Shown here: one piece after another, positions 1 through 6,729 of the stretch
Layout: the number at the start of each line of letters is the position of its first letter
Numbering within the stretch: the first letter of the stretch is position 1
Assembly: GCA_003141915.1 (NCBI GenBank)
Contig: PLNY01000285.1
Span: 6,266 to 14,421 of the forward strand
Origin: Anaerolineae bacterium
GTDB taxonomy: Bacteria; Chloroflexota; Anaerolineae; Anaerolineales; Villigracilaceae
DNA length: 8,156 nucleotides
Direction: 5' to 3'
The notes under the pieces: generated by a model
The model's input: only the letters and a program-made list of their open reading frames with translations
What the model was told of the DNA's origin: nothing
Databases searched by the model: none
Program-made: the position numbers and the translations under genes

Positions 1-617
1 CCCACCCAGAAGGGATTGTTCGCCTGCGGACCGATTCCAAATAACGCGCCTGAACTATTAAGCAATTCCCAAAAGCCGCGATAATGTCCATCCGTATTCG
101 GCGTTACCATGTTAACTGACAAGTCAACATAATTACCCGGAGCTATATAGCCAGTCAAAGGATTAGTCGTAGATGCGCTCAATCCATTGCCATTGATAAA
201 CACAACAGAATAAGAAGATGTCCATGTGCATGAGCCAACGTTTTGTATGCGCCAAGTCTTCGTAAAGTTTGTGCCTCTTCCAAGAACCATTCCATCCGGG
301 ATGGTTACATCTTTGATAAAAGACGCCGCATCGCATAGGATCGTTGAAGTGGGTGTATAAATTGGCGTAAACGTTAAAACCGGATTCGTTGGGGATGGAA
401 CGTCTGTGGAGGTCTGCACCGGAGTCTGTATCGGAGTGGAAGTAAGTCCAACCGCGCTTATAGTCTGCAGGGCGGAAGTACTATATAATAGTGCGTTCAA
501 CGTCGCCACTTGCGATGCGCTATTAGGTGTGCTATTAGCGGTGGACTGTAAATTGCACGCCAAACTCGTTAATAACAAGCCCAGCAAAGAGAGTATTAAT
601 CGGAATTGAATCTTCAT
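1..617 (-). CDS. NBR1-Ig-like domain lipoprotein, C-terminus beyond window
   Basis: This is a predicted exported lipoprotein; 205 codons are visible and the reading frame stays open at the window edge. The ATG at 617 is preceded by GGAGGAAGCC, a strong ribosome binding site. Residues 1-20 are a hydrophobic signal peptide ending in the lipobox S-L-A-C, with Cys21 as the lipidation site. Residues 22-94 are a Ser/Thr/Pro-rich tether. Residues 95-205 match the NBR1-type Ig domain (Ig-like next to BRCA1), with the hallmark N-F-T-K-T-W-R-I-Q-N then G-S-C-T-W at about 117-132. Cys95 and Cys130 are spaced as in both neighbouring paralogues and could form a disulfide. The visible end lies near the last strand of this Ig domain, so any C-terminal domain is outside the window. 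A poor promoter candidate (TTGGAA at 666-671, TTTAAT at 645-650, 15-nt spacing) lies upstream. The function is unknown; cell-surface binding or structure is only a guess. Confidence 0.85.
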   Translation of the reverse strand, partial: MKIQFRLILSLLGLLLTSLACNLQSTANSTPNSASQVATLNALLYSTSALQTISAVGLTSTPIQTPVQTSTDVPSPTNPVLTFTPIYTPTSTILCDAASFIKDVTIPDGMVLGRGTNFTKTWRIQNVGSCTWTSSYSVVFINGNGLSASTTNPLTGYIAPGNYVDLSVNMVTPNTDGHYRGFWELLNSSGALFGIGPQANNPFWV

Positions 618-685
618 GGCTTCCTCCACGGCGAATGATCTTCAATTAAACTGGACGATTCCTCTTTCCAAAAGTTCCGAATTAA

Positions 686-709
686 AAGCCGATGCTCTTG
701 CATCGGCTT
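686..709 (-). terminator. Rho-independent terminator after the 720-1757 lipoprotein gene
   Basis: A perfect 10-bp inverted repeat (AAGCCGATGC and its complement) with a 4-nt loop lies 10 nt past the stop codon of the upstream gene. In the minus direction the stem runs into TTTT then AATT. It separates this gene from the next lipoprotein gene. Confidence 0.8.
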
Positions 710-719
710 CGTTTATGGC

Positions 720-1757
720 TTATTGACACTCGTGATCATACTGAGCAGTCGTATTTCTAAAATCCTGACGGATCGGTGAAGTCATAATTACATCCTCCCA
801 GCGAAGTCCAATTTCATGCCCGGCACTGAGAGGCCAAGTATCCTGAATTGTTTGAGTACCTGCCACCGTAAAGTTAAGTGTTCCATTGCCGGAACCGCCG
901 CCATCGCTTGGCGCCCAGCGATAATTAATCGTCAAGGGGCCGCTGACTGTGATGGTTGCAAAGGTCGTTAAAAAGATGTTGGCCCCGCCTGTGCAATACC
1001 CTGCGTCAACACCAGGAACGGCTTGGGCCCTCTGGCTATTAGTAGTTCCATAAGTATAAGTTACGGATGTGATACCGTAAACCGTTGGAGTGTTCGGGCC
1101 TGCCGTTCCGCTGTTGACATTGATTTGTACCGAGTACGGGACTCCGCTGCAGACGCCGCCGCCGCTGTCGCCGAAAACACAACCCCACGGCGATTCGAGC
1201 TTCCAGTAGCCTGTGTATGTGGCCTCAGTTGTCGGGGCAGTCAGCTCAATAGAAAAATTTAATGTTTGATTGGGCGTGATTTGAGTCTGAGTAAGAGGAT
1301 AAGTAACCGCGGCGCCCATCAAATCGCCTGAGAAATAGACAAATTTCCATGTTGAATCCCAAGTGCATGTGCCGCTATTCTGGATAGTCCAAGTCTTTAA
1401 GAATGTTGCGCCCGGGCTTTCGATCGTTCCATCTGGAACGGTCTCACTGATGAAGGTGGCAATTGGAGTGCAGAATTTTGTAACGCCAGTAGATGCGGCT
1501 AGCGGTGTTGTTGCAGGAGGCGTGAGAGTGGCGCCCGCCGCGGCAGTAGTATCCGCGAGAGGAAGATTGGTTGCAAGAGAAAGGCCGGTTGCGAGGGGCA
1601 AGGCCGTTTCAGCTACAGGGGCAGATTGCGTGTCGTGAGCTTGTACCGTCAGTGCGACCGCAGTTGCGATAATCGAGCTATTAGAAGAACCGCAGGATGT
1701 CAGGACGAACGCAAGGATGATTGTAATGGTTAGGAATAGATTAGATTTGAACTTCAT
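720..1757 (-). CDS. NBR1-Ig-like domain lipoprotein with unnamed C-terminal domain
   Basis: This is a predicted 345-residue surface lipoprotein. The signal peptide (1-21) ends in the lipobox V-L-T-S-C, with Cys22 lipidated. Residues 23-95 are a low-complexity Ala/Thr/Pro tether that includes three tandem six-residue repeats (53-70). Residues 96-215 are an NBR1-type Ig domain with F-L-K-T-W-T-I-Q-N and G-T-C-T-W at 119-133. Cys96 and Cys131 are 35 residues apart, as in both paralogues. An insertion in this domain adds a second close pair, Cys193 and Cys203, absent from the neighbours. Residues 226-345 form a beta-rich domain homologous to the end of the 1848-2753 product (shared G-T/S-Q-T-I, a Trp-Asp-like step, S-P, and a final Cys344). 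The ATG at 1757 is preferred over a TTG at 1775: AAAGGA precedes it and a TATAAT at 1781-1786 would put the transcript start near the TTG. The function is unknown. Extracytoplasmic protein or carbohydrate binding is inference. Confidence 0.88.
   Translation of the reverse strand: MKFKSNLFLTITIILAFVLTSCGSSNSSIIATAVALTVQAHDTQSAPVAETALPLATGLSLATNLPLADTTAAAGATLTPPATTPLAASTGVTKFCTPIATFISETVPDGTIESPGATFLKTWTIQNSGTCTWDSTWKFVYFSGDLMGAAVTYPLTQTQITPNQTLNFSIELTAPTTEATYTGYWKLESPWGCVFGDSGGGVCSGVPYSVQINVNSGTAGPNTPTVYGITSVTYTYGTTNSQRAQAVPGVDAGYCTGGANIFLTTFATITVSGPLTINYRWAPSDGGGSGNGTLNFTVAGTQTIQDTWPLSAGHEIGLRWEDVIMTSPIRQDFRNTTAQYDHECQ
1548..1601 (-). repeat. Three tandem 18-bp repeats coding a 6-residue unit
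   Basis: Residues 53-70 of the lipoprotein read as three units: LPLATG, LSLATN and LPLADT. The consensus is L-P/S-L-A-T/D-x. They lie in the tether between the lipid anchor and the Ig domain. The DNA copies have diverged at synonymous sites, so the repeat is not recent. Confidence 0.6.
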
Positions 1758-1762
1758 ACATT

Positions 1763-1768
1763 TCCTTT
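1763..1768 (-). promoter_or_regulatory. Ribosome binding site that fixes the start at 1757
   Basis: AAAGGA on the minus strand lies 5 nt before the ATG at 1757 and inside the extended reading frame that would begin at TTG 1775. It supports the shorter product, which also has a normal lipoprotein signal peptide. Confidence 0.6.
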
Positions 1769-1780
1769 CATTCAATAAAT

Positions 1781-1786
1781 ATTATA
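1781..1786 (-). promoter_or_regulatory. Consensus -10 element upstream of the 720-1757 gene
   Basis: A perfect TATAAT on the minus strand lies 23 nt before the ATG at 1757, implying a very short leader. The -35 region would fall at the foot of the preceding terminator stem and has no TTGACA-like hexamer, so only the -10 is convincing. Confidence 0.45.
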
Positions 1787-1801
1787 CCCGTTTTGAAAAG
1801 T

Positions 1802-1831
1802 AAAGCGCCCGATAGCAATGTCGGGCGCTTT
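1802..1831 (-). terminator. Rho-independent terminator after the 1848-2753 lipoprotein gene
   Basis: A perfect 11-bp GC-rich inverted repeat (AAAGCGCCCGA and its complement) with an 8-nt loop lies 16 nt beyond the stop codon. In the minus direction it continues as TTTACTTTT. It separates the two complete lipoprotein genes into different transcripts. Confidence 0.85.
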
Positions 1832-1847
1832 GAGAATGATTTATTTT

Positions 1848-2753
1848 TTATGGACAGGAGAAAGTAGCTCGTCCAATTTGCTGGTGGTTAGGACTATCGA
1901 TGTAAATATCGGTCCACTCACTGCTATGTGCCACGCCAAAGTAAACGGCACCATAATCAATGGTCTGACTGCCAGCGCCACTAAAAATTAACGTCTTAGG
2001 TGAAGTATCTGTGCCGCTATCGCTGAACACTCTATGAAGATTGACAGTGCCAGCGCCATTTGTGATAACGTTTATCGAAAAATCGAAGTTGGGACAGCTG
2101 CCGGTCACATTGAAATCTATGTGAGTTACGGCAAACGGACCACCGCCTCCACCTCCGCCCCCGGTCACTTTGATTTGCACATAAAAGTGTGTAAAGATCA
2201 CGCCGCTTGGATTACGCAGACCCCAGCTACCTGTGTAAGTACCATTGCTGGATGGCGCCTGTAAGTTGACGGAGACATCAACCGTTTGTGCGGGGTTGAC
2301 GTTGCCGCTCAAAGCCTGAACGGTTGGACCGTTCATTACATTGTCGCTCACAAACACTACGGCATATGACGGCGTCCAAGAGCAACTGCCGGTATTTTGC
2401 AAGCGCCATGTTTTGGTGAAGTTTGTGCCGGCCGGCACGGGAGTGTTATCGGGATAGCTCACGTCCGTAACAAACAGCGCTTTATCACAGCTTGTTGTAG
2501 CGGTAGCGATTGGTACTGAAGTAGATATTGATAGCGGAACCGGTGTAAGTGTTGGCGTGCTGGCTGATGGTGCAGGCGTGGCAGTGTTGGCTGGAGTGGG
2601 CGCGCTTGCAGTCAATTGCGCCTGCACCGTTAATGCAGCCGCCGTCAGAACGGCGCTGGGGTTTTGTAGGCTTGAATTGTTGGATGGCAGGTTGCAGGCC
2701 AGCATGGCGCTTATGATGACTATGACTGCCAGAATAACACGATTCTTTCGCAT
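1848..2753 (-). CDS. NBR1-Ig-like domain lipoprotein with poly-Gly linker and C-terminal domain
   Basis: This is a predicted 301-residue exported lipoprotein. The ATG at 2753 follows AGGAG with 7-nt spacing. The signal peptide ends in the lipobox A-M-L-A-C, with Cys20 the lipidation site. Residues 21-88 form an Ala/Thr/Pro-rich tether that starts with a segment also found in the next paralogue (S-N-S-S then A-L-T-V-Q-A at about 40-45). Residues 89-196 are an NBR1-type Ig domain, with N-F-T-K-T-W-R-L-Q-N and G-S-C-S-W at 111-126. Cys89 and Cys124 have the same 35-residue spacing as the paralogues. Eight glycines (198-205) join it to a C-terminal beta-rich domain (208-301) bounded by Cys220 and Cys300, related to the end of the 720-1757 product. 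The gene follows the transporter operon but lies behind a terminator. I found no convincing -35/-10 pair in the AT-rich leader at 2754-2845. The function is unknown. Confidence 0.88.
   Translation of the reverse strand: MRKNRVILAVIVIISAMLACNLPSNNSSLQNPSAVLTAAALTVQAQLTASAPTPANTATPAPSASTPTLTPVPLSISTSVPIATATTSCDKALFVTDVSYPDNTPVPAGTNFTKTWRLQNTGSCSWTPSYAVVFVSDNVMNGPTVQALSGNVNPAQTVDVSVNLQAPSSNGTYTGSWGLRNPSGVIFTHFYVQIKVTGGGGGGGGPFAVTHIDFNVTGSCPNFDFSINVITNGAGTVNLHRVFSDSGTDTSPKTLIFSGAGSQTIDYGAVYFGVAHSSEWTDIYIDSPNHQQIGRATFSCP
2139..2162 (-). repeat. Eight consecutive glycine codons (interdomain linker)
   Basis: A run of GGN codons encodes Gly198-Gly205 between the Ig domain and the C-terminal domain. 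It is a flexible linker that marks the domain boundary. Codons vary (GGG, GGC, GGA, GGT), so it is not a pure nucleotide microsatellite. Confidence 0.8.
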
Positions 2754-2845
2754 GGAGACTCTCCTCTCAAATTGATACTTAAATTTTAATGCAATCGAGG
2801 AAAAAGCATACCCCCATTTATTCCTATTAAAGAAAAGCCGATCTT

Positions 2846-2877
2846 AAACAAAGAGCGGTTTACCCGGCTCTTTGTTT
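2846..2877 (-). terminator. Hairpin terminator after the ABC ATPase gene
   Basis: A perfect 10-bp inverted repeat (AAACAAAGAG and its complement) encloses a 12-nt GC-containing loop, 17 nt beyond the ATPase stop codon. The minus-direction stem ends in TTTGTTTAAG. It marks the end of the transporter operon. It is nearly symmetric and T-rich on both sides, but no plus-strand gene is present to use it. Confidence 0.7.
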
Positions 2878-2894
2878 TCAAAAAGTTTATTGCC

Positions 2895-4421
2895 TCAAAC
2901 AGCCTCAACGTGTGCGCCAGCCATCCACAATCCCAATTGTTCGCGATCCGCTTGCCTGGCGTCTACCACAACGACGATCTGGCCGCGATACATTACTGCA
3001 ATGCGGTCAGAAAGAGACATGATCTCATCCAACTCGGCGGAGATCAACAACACGCCCACGCCGCGGTCGCGCATGATGACAATTTCCTTGTGGATATATT
3101 CAATCGACCCAACATCGAGACCCCGGGTCGGTTGTGATGCAATAACCAATTTTACATCGCGGCTCAATTCACGCGCGACGATCACTTTTTGCTGGTTGCC
3201 TCCCGAAAGCTTCGACGTGGGCACATAAGGCGAGGGTGTACGGACATCATAATCCTTGATCAACTTGCGGGCATTCTCATCCACTTTTTCCTGTTGAATA
3301 ACGCCCCACCTTGCAAAAGGTGGAAGATAGTAATTGCACAATACCATGTTATCCGCCACCGTATAGGAAAGCACGAGACCATGACGCTGGCGATCTTCAG
3401 GGATGTGTGCCAGGCCCGTTTCGATGATCGGACGCGGCGGCTTGCCGCTGAGATCCTTTCCCGCGATGATTACTTTACCTTTCTTGGTTGGACGCAAGCC
3501 GGTCAGCGCTTCTGCAAGCTGAGTCTGCCCGTTGCCTTGCACACCGGCAATTCCGAGGATTTCACCGGCATGCACCTCGAACGAAACGCCGTTCACCACT
3601 TCAAGATCGCGATCGTCCAGCACATGCAGATCTTCGACGCGCAGGACTTCCTCTTTGGGATGAGCCGCTTCTTTTTGTACAGTAAGGATCACTTCGCGTC
3701 CCACCATCATGGACGCCAGTTTCGCTTCATTGGTTTCCTTAGGCTGGACGGTTCCAACAACCTTACCGGCTCTCATAGTGGTAATTCGGTCAGCGACCGC
3801 CAATACCTCTTTCAATTTGTGGGTGATGAAAATAATTGAAACACCGCGCCCTGTCAGTTGGCGCATGATGCGGAAGAGATCATCCGTCTCCTGCGGAGTT
3901 AAGACCGCAGTCGGTTCATCCAGGATGAGGATACTTGCATTGCGGTAAAGTGTTTTGACAATCTCCACACGTTGTTGCGCACCGACGGATAGTTGTCCCA
4001 CCACCGCGCTCGGATCAACTTCCAGTCCGTATTGTTTGGATAATTCTTGCAGGCGTTGCGATACGGCACGAATATCCAACATTCCCAAGTGCGTGGTTTC
4101 ATCGCCCAGCATAACGTTTTCTGCCACGCTAAATACCGGAATGAGCATGAAGTGTTGATGCACCATACCGATGCCGGCTTGAATGGAATCCTTGGGTGAA
4201 TGAATGACGATGGATTTTCCATTGACGAACACTTCACCTGAATCCGGTTTATGCAGACCGTACAGGATATTCATCAACGTTGTTTTGCCCGCGCCGTTTT
4301 CGCCGAGCAGGGCATGGATCTCGCCTTTGCGAAGATCAAAGTTCACATGATCGTTGGCAAGCACGCCGGGAAATTGTTTTGTGATGTTCTTGGCTTCAAG
4401 AACAATATTGTCATCTGCCAT
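2895..4421 (-). CDS. nupO: Nucleoside-type ABC importer ATPase, two fused ABC domains (NupO-like)
   Basis: This cytoplasmic ATPase, 508 residues, would power the importer formed with the two permeases just upstream. Domain 1 (about 6-245) has Walker A G-E-N-G-A-G-K-T-T (40-48, Lys46), Q-loop Gln89, signature L-S-V-G-A-Q-Q-R (144-151), Walker B I-L-I-L-D-E-P with catalytic Glu169, and His201. Domain 2 (about 258-500) has an altered Walker A, G-V-Q-G-N-G-Q-T (293-300), with Gln299 for Lys. It keeps an intact signature L-S-G-G-N-Q-Q-K (405-412), followed by A-S-Q-P-T-R-G-L-D, where Gln430 replaces the catalytic Glu. One composite site (domain 1 Walker A with domain 2 signature) should therefore hydrolyse ATP. 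Such asymmetry is normal for this sugar/nucleoside class. The stop of the permease gene is 9 nt away and overlaps the ribosome site (TAGGAGACCGGC before ATG). Substrate is inferred from the partners; a sugar ATPase (RbsA/MglA type) is less likely beside a BMP protein. Confidence 0.93.
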   Translation of the reverse strand: MADDNIVLEAKNITKQFPGVLANDHVNFDLRKGEIHALLGENGAGKTTLMNILYGLHKPDSGEVFVNGKSIVIHSPKDSIQAGIGMVHQHFMLIPVFSVAENVMLGDETTHLGMLDIRAVSQRLQELSKQYGLEVDPSAVVGQLSVGAQQRVEIVKTLYRNASILILDEPTAVLTPQETDDLFRIMRQLTGRGVSIIFITHKLKEVLAVADRITTMRAGKVVGTVQPKETNEAKLASMMVGREVILTVQKEAAHPKEEVLRVEDLHVLDDRDLEVVNGVSFEVHAGEILGIAGVQGNGQTQLAEALTGLRPTKKGKVIIAGKDLSGKPPRPIIETGLAHIPEDRQRHGLVLSYTVADNMVLCNYYLPPFARWGVIQQEKVDENARKLIKDYDVRTPSPYVPTSKLSGGNQQKVIVARELSRDVKLVIASQPTRGLDVGSIEYIHKEIVIMRDRGVGVLLISAELDEIMSLSDRIAVMYRGQIVVVVDARQADREQLGLWMAGAHVEAV

Positions 4422-4430
4422 GCCGGTCTC

Positions 4431-5501
4431 CTATTTCTCGTAAGGTTTGCCATCTGCCGCGGGCGGAATGGTTTTGCCGATCAAGCCTGTAAGGATCACC
4501 ATGGTCAGAAGATAAGGAGCCAGACCAACCACATAGGAATTTTGAAGAACCGCCAGTTGAGGCGGGATTAAGGTCCGGAAGAATTGCAGGTTGATCTGCA
4601 GAGCCTGCGCCGCGCCGAAAACGAGCGCAGCGGACCACGCTCCGAACGGCGTCCAATTGCCGAAGATCATGGCGGCTAAGGCGATGAAGCCTCGGCCGTT
4701 GGTCATATCCGGTTGGAAAGATGATATCGATTCGAGGGTGAAATAAGCGCCCGCCAATCCTGCCAAAAGGCCACCAATGATCACGTTGAAATAACGCATG
4801 CGAATCACATTGATGCCGACCGTATCTGCGGCACGGGGATGTTCTCCCACTGCGCGCGTTCGCAGGCCCCATCGAGTATGGAAAATCACAATTTGCGTGA
4901 TGATCACCAAAGCGATCGCAGACCATGCGATGGGCTGTTGAATGAAAACGCGGCCAATGACCGGAATATCAGCGAGCAATGGAATGCGAATAGTAGGTAA
5001 TACACCGGGGCTATCCGGTATATTACCGTGAAACACACTGCCCGCGCCAAAGAACATCTGACGATTCAGAAAACCGGTAATGCCGCTAGCGAGAATATTG
5101 ATGACTGTCCCGCCGATGATTTGGTCCACTTTGAACGTGATGGACAGAACTGCATGAAGTAAAGCGAATAAACCTCCGGTCAGTACAGCCGCCATCACTC
5201 CGACGATCAAACTTGGCATAGCAGGGAAATGGAAAATCGTGTTCATGTAGATCGAGGCCAGCCATCCGAAGAAAGCGGCTCCCAGCATGGTGCCTTCGAT
5301 GCCGATATTCACAACTCCCGCGCGTTCACAGTACAAGCCGCAAAGTGCACCGAGGGTTAACGGAGTGGCTACCGCAATCGTGGTTGCGATCATACTTGTG
5401 ATGATAACCAGCGGCGTGTTCTTGGATATGCCAACCAGCACGACCGTCCCGAACATTATGGCGATTATGAATACGATGATAGCGAATCTTCGTCCGTTCA
5501 T
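4431..5501 (-). CDS. nupQ: Nucleoside-type ABC transporter permease (NupQ-like)
   Basis: This is an integral membrane subunit of 356 residues that would pair with the 5510-6637 product to form the translocation path. It shows the signatures of the NupQ/YufQ branch of the BPD_transp_2 permeases: G-L-Y-C-E-R-A-G-V-V-N-I-G-I-E-G (55-70) near a membrane segment, and W-G-L-R-T-R-A-V-G-E-H-P-R-A-A-D-T-V-G-I-N-V (211-232), the cytoplasmic loop expected to contact the ATPase. The end, G-K-P-Y-E-K, also resembles NupQ proteins. Hydrophobic segments are visible at about 7-25, 33-53, 71-90, 97-119, 128-145, 190-208, 238-255, 272-300 and 323-342. It is longer than the roughly 320 residues I recall for NupQ, the difference being an extra N-terminal hydrophobic segment. 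ATG 5501 sits 8 nt past the previous stop; AGGAGG overlaps that stop, indicating translational coupling. The actual substrate cannot be read from sequence. Confidence 0.9.
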   Translation of the reverse strand: MNGRRFAIIVFIIAIMFGTVVLVGISKNTPLVIITSMIATTIAVATPLTLGALCGLYCERAGVVNIGIEGTMLGAAFFGWLASIYMNTIFHFPAMPSLIVGVMAAVLTGGLFALLHAVLSITFKVDQIIGGTVINILASGITGFLNRQMFFGAGSVFHGNIPDSPGVLPTIRIPLLADIPVIGRVFIQQPIAWSAIALVIITQIVIFHTRWGLRTRAVGEHPRAADTVGINVIRMRYFNVIIGGLLAGLAGAYFTLESISSFQPDMTNGRGFIALAAMIFGNWTPFGAWSAALVFGAAQALQINLQFFRTLIPPQLAVLQNSYVVGLAPYLLTMVILTGLIGKTIPPAADGKPYEK

Positions 5502-5509
5502 GAATCCTC

Positions 5510-6637
5510 CTAACCGCCCCAGCCGCGCGTCAGCACCACACGTTCTTCGTGGGCACGGATGCGATAAATGAATCGGATGATCGCGTCCGCCGCCACAAAG
5601 AGCAGGATTAATGCTTGGATTACTGAGATGATATCCGTTGGAATTTGCGTCAGGAACTGCATGCGGGTGGCACCATTCCGCATCGCTCCGAAGAGGAGAG
5701 CGGCAAGGATTACGCCGTAGGGATTGGTTTTCCCTAACAGAGCAATGGCGATGGCATCGAAACCGTAACCGGTCGAAAATCCGAGTTCGTGGCGGTAATT
5801 GAGAGCAGTCACTTCGATAGCGCCGGCCAGCCCGGCCAGTGCGCCGGAAATCGCCATGGTGATTATGATGGTTCGTTTAACGTTGATGCCTGCATACTTT
5901 GCCGCATCCGGATTGGCGCCAACGGTTCGGATTTCAAAACCAAGCGTGGTCTTCCAAAGAAGCCACCAGATGATCACAGCCACAACCAGCGCCAGGACGA
6001 ATCCCCAATGGACGCGCATACCGGGGATATTGAAGAGTGGCGGAATGCGCGCGCTGGGGGCGATCTCGGGTGTGCGGGCAGAGAGATCCGTAGGATCAGG
6101 ATCCCGCATTGGCCCGTTAAGCAGGAATGATGTGAGATTGAGTGCAATATAGTTCATCATGATGGTGTTGATGACTTCATGTCCACCCGTATATGCTTTG
6201 AGTGCGCCCGGAATGCCTCCCCATATCGCTCCAGCCAGCATTCCCATACCAACTGCTAATGGAATATGAATATATGCCGGAAGGCTGGTGTGCAGCCAGC
6301 CCGGCAGGGCATAACCAATCAAGGCGGCGAACACTGCGCCAAGCGCAATCTGGCCTTCTGCACCAATATTGAACAACCCACCTTTGAAAGCAAATGCTAC
6401 TGCCAGTCCCGCAAAGATATAAGGCGTCGCCCAAACGGCTGTTTCACTCAAGGCTCTGGGTGAGCCGAAAGCGCCCTGGATGAGTCCTCGATAGGCGGCG
6501 ATCGGATCGCCGTTTACCACTTTGACAATAATCCCGCCGAGGATTACCGCTGTCAGAATCGCCAGCACAGGCACAAGCAACGGTTCCAGCCAGCGTTGTA
6601 GATTCTTAAAAAATCCCTGTTCGTCAGGTCTTTGCAT
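5510..6637 (-). CDS. nupP: Nucleoside-type ABC transporter permease (NupP-like)
   Basis: This is a membrane permease of 375 residues, the first of the importer's two dissimilar permeases. Diagnostic for the NupP/YufP branch are F-K-G-G-L-F-N-I-G-A-E-G-Q (84-96), H-E-V-I-N-T-I-M-M-N-Y-I-A-L (153-166) and the cytoplasmic loop G-F-E-I-R-T-V-G-A-N-P-D-A-A-K-Y-A-G-I-N-V (233-253). Hydrophobic segments lie at about 20-41, 66-83, 97-112, 121-145, 154-173, 211-229, 256-275, 292-320 and 334-358. Both ends are probably cytoplasmic, with a charged tail rich in Arg. ATG 6637 is preceded by AGGGAGA at 8-nt spacing. It follows the binding-protein gene after a 92-nt gap containing a hairpin, so its level is probably lower than that of the binding protein. 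Nucleoside or purine import is the best family-based guess. Confidence 0.92.
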   Translation of the reverse strand: MQRPDEQGFFKNLQRWLEPLLVPVLAILTAVILGGIIVKVVNGDPIAAYRGLIQGAFGSPRALSETAVWATPYIFAGLAVAFAFKGGLFNIGAEGQIALGAVFAALIGYALPGWLHTSLPAYIHIPLAVGMGMLAGAIWGGIPGALKAYTGGHEVINTIMMNYIALNLTSFLLNGPMRDPDPTDLSARTPEIAPSARIPPLFNIPGMRVHWGFVLALVVAVIIWWLLWKTTLGFEIRTVGANPDAAKYAGINVKRTIIITMAISGALAGLAGAIEVTALNYRHELGFSTGYGFDAIAIALLGKTNPYGVILAALLFGAMRNGATRMQFLTQIPTDIISVIQALILLFVAADAIIRFIYRIRAHEERVVLTRGWGG

Positions 6638-6683
6638 GAAGCAATCTCCCTTTTGTTGGAAAGAATTACCTCGTTATAAATAT

Positions 6684-6714
6684 AAAGGGGAAAGAGTTTT
6701 GCTCTTTCCCCTTT
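6684..6714 (-). terminator. Intra-operon hairpin, likely attenuator or mRNA-stabilising stem
   Basis: A perfect 13-bp stem (AAAGGGGAAAGAG and its complement) with a 5-nt loop lies 15 nt after the binding-protein stop codon and 46 nt before the NupP-like start. On the minus strand it is followed by ATATTTATAAC, a weak U tract, so termination is probably partial. A TATAAC at about 6674-6679 could be a -10 for a second start, but I see no fitting -35. Confidence 0.7.
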
Positions 6715-6729
6715 GTTGCTCTTATGAAA

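Noticed and set aside
406..609. A 67-codon open frame on the plus strand within the left-edge lipoprotein
   Set aside because: It is antisense to the tether-coding region, whose biased composition explains the lack of stops. The minus strand gives a proper lipoprotein start with a ribosome binding site.
3101..3132. Degenerate second ATP site as evidence of a damaged ATPase
   Set aside because: Gln in place of the Walker A Lys and of the catalytic Glu in domain 2 is usual in this importer class, and the other composite site is intact.
3189..3839. A 216-codon open frame on the plus strand opposite the ATPase
   Set aside because: The ATPase frame carries every expected ABC motif. The opposite frame gives a His/Arg-rich sequence with no recognisable domain, so it is a shadow.
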